A stretch of DNA of 7,473 nt from Flavobacteriales bacterium. GTDB taxonomy: Bacteria; Bacteroidota; Bacteroidia; Flavobacteriales_D; Sanyastnellaceae. The DNA lies in NCBI GenBank assembly GCA_015663855.1, contig DQRJ01000142.1, positions 1 through 7,473 on the forward strand, read 5' to 3'. A program made the translations under genes and the position numbers. Every line of letters starts with the position of its first letter. The first letter of the stretch is position 1. Of the stretch, positions 5,079 through 7,473 are shown one piece after another. The notes beneath the pieces are model-generated. The model was given only the letters and a program-made list of their open reading frames with translations, had not been told where the DNA came from and did no database searches.

Positions 5079-6507
5079 CAAAGAATTTGTCGTCGAAATT
5101 TAAAAGGAATAGCTCCTTTTCTGCTCGAGTGAAAGCAGTGTATAGCCATCGCAGCCATTCTTTATCAAGCATTTCTTCGGTTAAATATCCTTGATCTAAA
5201 ATAACGGCTGGCCATTGTCCCCCTTGCGCTTTGTGACATGTCAAGGCGTAAGCAAATTTCACTTGTAGAGCTTGGTAGCATGGGTCAGCCATTATTGCTT
5301 TATGAATGGCTGATTTGGAGGTCAAATCTGAATAATCCTCTGCGATAGCGTGGTACAAAGCCTTTGATTCCGCTTGTGGAAGGGATGGGCGAGGGTCGTT
5401 TAATATGCTCAGAAGAATGGTGAGGGAGAAGGCGGGGTAGTCTGGGAAGTCGGAAAGTATTACATCAATTTCTGCGAATTCATGTCCGTACCTCACGAAT
5501 CGGGAGCTAATTCTAACTACTTCTAGAGCATCCCCATTTGCTATTAAATCTATGGGTAAGTCTTCGTGTTCTTTAAGCCAAAAATAATTATTCCTCACCA
5601 CCATCAACCTGTCCCCGGCATTAATGTCATCTTCCTGCCAAAGTATTCGAGTTCGGATCTGTTGATTGAAGAGCATGGCTCTTTTATTAGATCTCGTAAC
5701 TACGATAACGCCGTCTGCTCCGTATTTGCCGTGAAGTGTTTCAAGAACGTCTTGAAGTTCTAGGCCGGGGAGGCGAGATACGTCCGGGCCCGCTCCGAGG
5801 TCGATGTCAGGAAAGTCCATACTCTTCGAAGCCTCTGCATTTGCGATTCGGAGTCGTAAAGCATGGGCATTAGCTAGAATGCTACTGTCGATTTCTTGAC
5901 GAACAACGTCAGTTAACTCGACCGTAGCGATGGTGAGTCCGTGCGAAGCTCGAATCCGCCCTTCATTAAGCGCCGGACTACTATCACAACCCACAGGCGG
6001 AAGTTGCGCGTTATCACCCACTAGCACTAACCTACAATTAGCTCCGGAAAACACATATTCGAGCAAGTCGTCGAGTAAGCTTTCTACTAAGCCGCCCGAT
6101 TCCCCTATCATCGACGCCTCGTCAACAATGAAAGTGGTTTTCTTATATAGATTTGGAGAGAGTTTAAATCCGTCCGAACCATCAGGTCGTTTCGCCACGA
6201 CGTAAATCCTACGATGTATTGTCGAGGCGTTAATCCCACTATACGATGCCATTACTTTCGCAGCTCGACCCGTAGGAGCGAGTAAAACCGTTGTCATCTT
6301 CATTTCACGTAGCGTTCGAACTATCGCTCCGATTGAAGTCGTCTTACCTGTCCCGGCATATCCTTTAATTACAAGAGTACAACGAGGTTTTTTCGAAAGC
6401 GCGAACTTCGAAAAGGCATAAATTAACCTCTCCTGGCCTGTTGTAGGCGTGTGTGGGAACTGCGACCGAAGTCTCGTTGCTAGTTCTTTTTCAGGAGAGT
6501 TTGTCAT
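5065..6507 (-). CDS. RecD-like superfamily 1 DNA helicase (AAA ATPase)
   Basis: A 480-residue ATP-dependent helicase of the RecD/Dda branch of superfamily 1, expected to unwind DNA 5' to 3' during repair or recombination. Motifs in order: Q-motif PTTGQERLIYAF (Gln25), Walker A GYAGTGKTT (49-57, Lys55), motif Ia LLAPTGRAAKVMA (75-87), Walker B IVDEAS (Asp129, Glu130), motif III GDNAQLPPVG (164-173), the RecD-type VVRQ (201-204), TRSN (271-274), a UvrD_C_2-like region with LTCHKAQGGQW (422-432, motif V), and motif VI YTAFTRAEKEL (456-466). It lacks the long N-terminal domain of RecD2 and has no nuclease motifs. No recB or recC gene is in view, so it probably acts alone; this compact form is common in Bacteroidota. 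The ATG at 6507 fits the Q-motif lying about 20 residues in. It is a single-gene unit, divergent from the membrane-protein gene and convergent with the S51-family gene. Confidence 0.92.
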   Translation of the reverse strand: MTNSPEKELATRLRSQFPHTPTTGQERLIYAFSKFALSKKPRCTLVIKGYAGTGKTTSIGAIVRTLREMKMTTVLLAPTGRAAKVMASYSGINASTIHRRIYVVAKRPDGSDGFKLSPNLYKKTTFIVDEASMIGESGGLVESLLDDLLEYVFSGANCRLVLVGDNAQLPPVGCDSSPALNEGRIRASHGLTIATVELTDVVRQEIDSSILANAHALRLRIANAEASKSMDFPDIDLGAGPDVSRLPGLELQDVLETLHGKYGADGVIVVTRSNKRAMLFNQQIRTRILWQEDDINAGDRLMVVRNNYFWLKEHEDLPIDLIANGDALEVVRISSRFVRYGHEFAEIDVILSDFPDYPAFSLTILLSILNDPRPSLPQAESKALYHAIAEDYSDLTSKSAIHKAIMADPCYQALQVKFAYALTCHKAQGGQWPAVILDQGYLTEEMLDKEWLRWLYTAFTRAEKELFLLNFDDKFFAIDK

Positions 6508-6557
6508 GCGCTTCGAAGTTACGCGCGCCGAGTTAATGGAATGAGGGTAGTATGTTG

Positions 6558-6565
6558 TAGTTTCG
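6558..6565 (+). promoter_or_regulatory. Possible -7 element for the right-end membrane-protein gene (TAGTTTCG)
   Basis: TAGTTTCG has the same single mismatch to TAnnTTTG as the ndk candidate and lies 20 bases before the ATG at 6586. A start site about six bases downstream would exclude the in-frame ATG at 6541 from the message. No -33 TTG was found. No comparable box was recognised for the helicase gene on the other strand of this gap (6508-6585). Confidence 0.28.
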
Positions 6566-6585
6566 TACCTCGAAATAATATTTTG

Positions 6586-7467
6586 ATGGCAAACTATAAA
6601 AAAGACTACGGCAAATACGTGATTTCTGCATTTTTACTAATAGCAGGGATTGTACCAATTGTAAAGTATTTACAGGGAGACTCTCTTGAAAGTCAACCCC
6701 TCGCAATGTTATTTGCCGGTATTGCTTTGATGTTTGTCGGTGTTATAGCCTTACCTGAGGTGCTGGATAAAATTGATAGTAAAGCGTATAAAAATCTTCT
6801 GATTGTGGGTGTCCTAGGTTCGTTAGGCCTGTCGTATTCAGTTGTCACCTCTGTGAGTGATGAGATTGAGTTTCAGAAAACCAAACTTTCAGTTGAAAAA
6901 GTCACCATCCAAAGACTAAAGGACATCAGAGAGACTCAACTAGCTCACAAGTCGGTTTATGGTACTTATGCTCCTGATTTTGATAGCTTGGAATTGTTTA
7001 TTAATGCTGTAGTGATGCCCGTTACTTATAACATGGGATCATTCCACGATACATTAAACGAGGGGTCGAGTTTGAGAATGGGGTATGTAGTTAAGCTGAT
7101 GCATCTTGATAGTTTGGCATTAATGCTTGAGATAGAGAGAGATGAACTTTATCAAAGAATAGAGGAAGATAATAGTCCTTATAAAATTCGAGACACTACT
7201 TACACTAGCTATTTTGCTGAGAATTTGACTGCAAGTGCTCGTACTCATTCTAAGCTTCCTTCCTTCAGCCTGAAGGAGATGTCGTTTAACCCTAATTCTG
7301 GCGAACGTTTCAAAATGAAACTCGGAGTTGTTGAAACTGGGGGATTATGGCAGCCGACCATTTATGTTCAAGATCCAACTCCTTTCGGTAGAGAAAAAGT
7401 TAAAAAGGACACTCTTAGCTTTGGATCTACAGCCGAAGCTCACACAGATGGAAACTGGCGTAACTGA
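6586..7467 (+). CDS. Unknown membrane protein: three N-terminal membrane helices and a large C-terminal soluble domain
   Basis: I do not recognise a named family. The 293-residue product has three hydrophobic helices (about 11-28, 39-58 and 70-89), then a charged helical stretch (91-115), then a soluble domain. The segment RLKDIRETQLAHKSVYGTYAPDFDSLELFI (starting at residue 110) has the pattern IR-x-x-Q-x-x-x-K-x-x-x-G-x-Y-x-x-x-F-D-x-L, resembling the region after the long helix in pilins and pseudopilins. I recall similar segments in uncharacterised Bacteroidota proteins. The later part is rich in DTL/DTTY-type strands and ends in a polar tail (DTLSFGSTAEAHTDGNWRN). The start at 6586 (MANYKKDYGKY) is preferred over the in-frame ATG at 6541, which would add a Cys-rich tail (MRVVCCSF) and place translation ahead of the likely promoter. 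It stands alone on its strand in this window; its right-hand neighbour is not visible. Confidence 0.75.
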   Translation: MANYKKDYGKYVISAFLLIAGIVPIVKYLQGDSLESQPLAMLFAGIALMFVGVIALPEVLDKIDSKAYKNLLIVGVLGSLGLSYSVVTSVSDEIEFQKTKLSVEKVTIQRLKDIRETQLAHKSVYGTYAPDFDSLELFINAVVMPVTYNMGSFHDTLNEGSSLRMGYVVKLMHLDSLALMLEIERDELYQRIEEDNSPYKIRDTTYTSYFAENLTASARTHSKLPSFSLKEMSFNPNSGERFKMKLGVVETGGLWQPTIYVQDPTPFGREKVKKDTLSFGSTAEAHTDGNWRN

Positions 7468-7473
7468 TATCCC

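Noticed and set aside
5566..6205. Two plus-strand open frames inside the helicase gene
   Set aside because: Both are antisense to conserved helicase motifs and show no recognisable domain.
6541..6585. Longer N-terminus for the right-end membrane protein, starting at 6541
   Set aside because: MRVVCCSFVPRNNIL does not look like a leader of this protein, and a better start with an A/T-rich leader follows at 6586.
1..7473. CRISPR array, tRNA, transposase, attachment sites or a phage defence cluster
   Set aside because: No regularly spaced repeats, cloverleaf-like sequence, mobile-element genes or nuclease partners were found; the RecD-like helicase has no nuclease gene beside it.

Overview
The window looks like a chromosomal segment from a Bacteroidota bacterium, probably of the Flavobacteriales. 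The support is indirect. The genes lack clear Shine-Dalgarno sequences and have A/T-rich leaders. There are several TAnnTTTG-like -7 boxes, the Bacteroidota promoter type. A secreted protein ends in a domain resembling a type IX secretion sorting domain, and there is a NarL/LuxR-type two-component pair with a very short membrane kinase. No tRNA, rRNA, CRISPR array, insertion sequence or phage gene was seen, and gene packing is tight (longest non-coding stretch about 190 bases).

Layout, left to right. Positions 1-1618 hold three minus-strand genes in transcription order: a sensor histidine kinase (starting at 1618), its LuxR-type response regulator (overlapping the kinase by 20 bases), and the 5' part of ornithine aminotransferase rocD, which leaves the window at position 1. 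Positions 1619-1811 are intergenic. They hold a good intrinsic terminator for icd and, nearer the kinase, a small inverted repeat and a 9-base direct repeat. Positions 1812-3486 hold the minus-strand pair ndk-icd (nucleoside diphosphate kinase, then NADP-type isocitrate dehydrogenase), 22 bases apart. Positions 3487-3568 form a divergent promoter region. Positions 3569-5078 hold a plus-strand pair, a small PspC-domain membrane protein and, 7 bases on, a secreted cyanophycinase-like (S51 family) protein. Its 3' end overlaps by 14 bases the 3' end of a minus-strand RecD-like helicase (5065-6507). A second divergent gap leads to a plus-strand gene (6586-7467) for a three-helix membrane protein of unknown function.

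Most of this is ordinary core genome: the TCA cycle, nucleotide balance, ornithine/arginine catabolism and a DNA helicase. I see no clear undescribed multi-gene system. The parts worth a second look are the sensor-poor kinase with an eroded ATP-binding G1 box, the secreted S51-family protein whose cyanophycin-binding residues appear partly replaced, and the unrecognised membrane protein at the right end. Residue comparisons with known families are from memory and were not computed.
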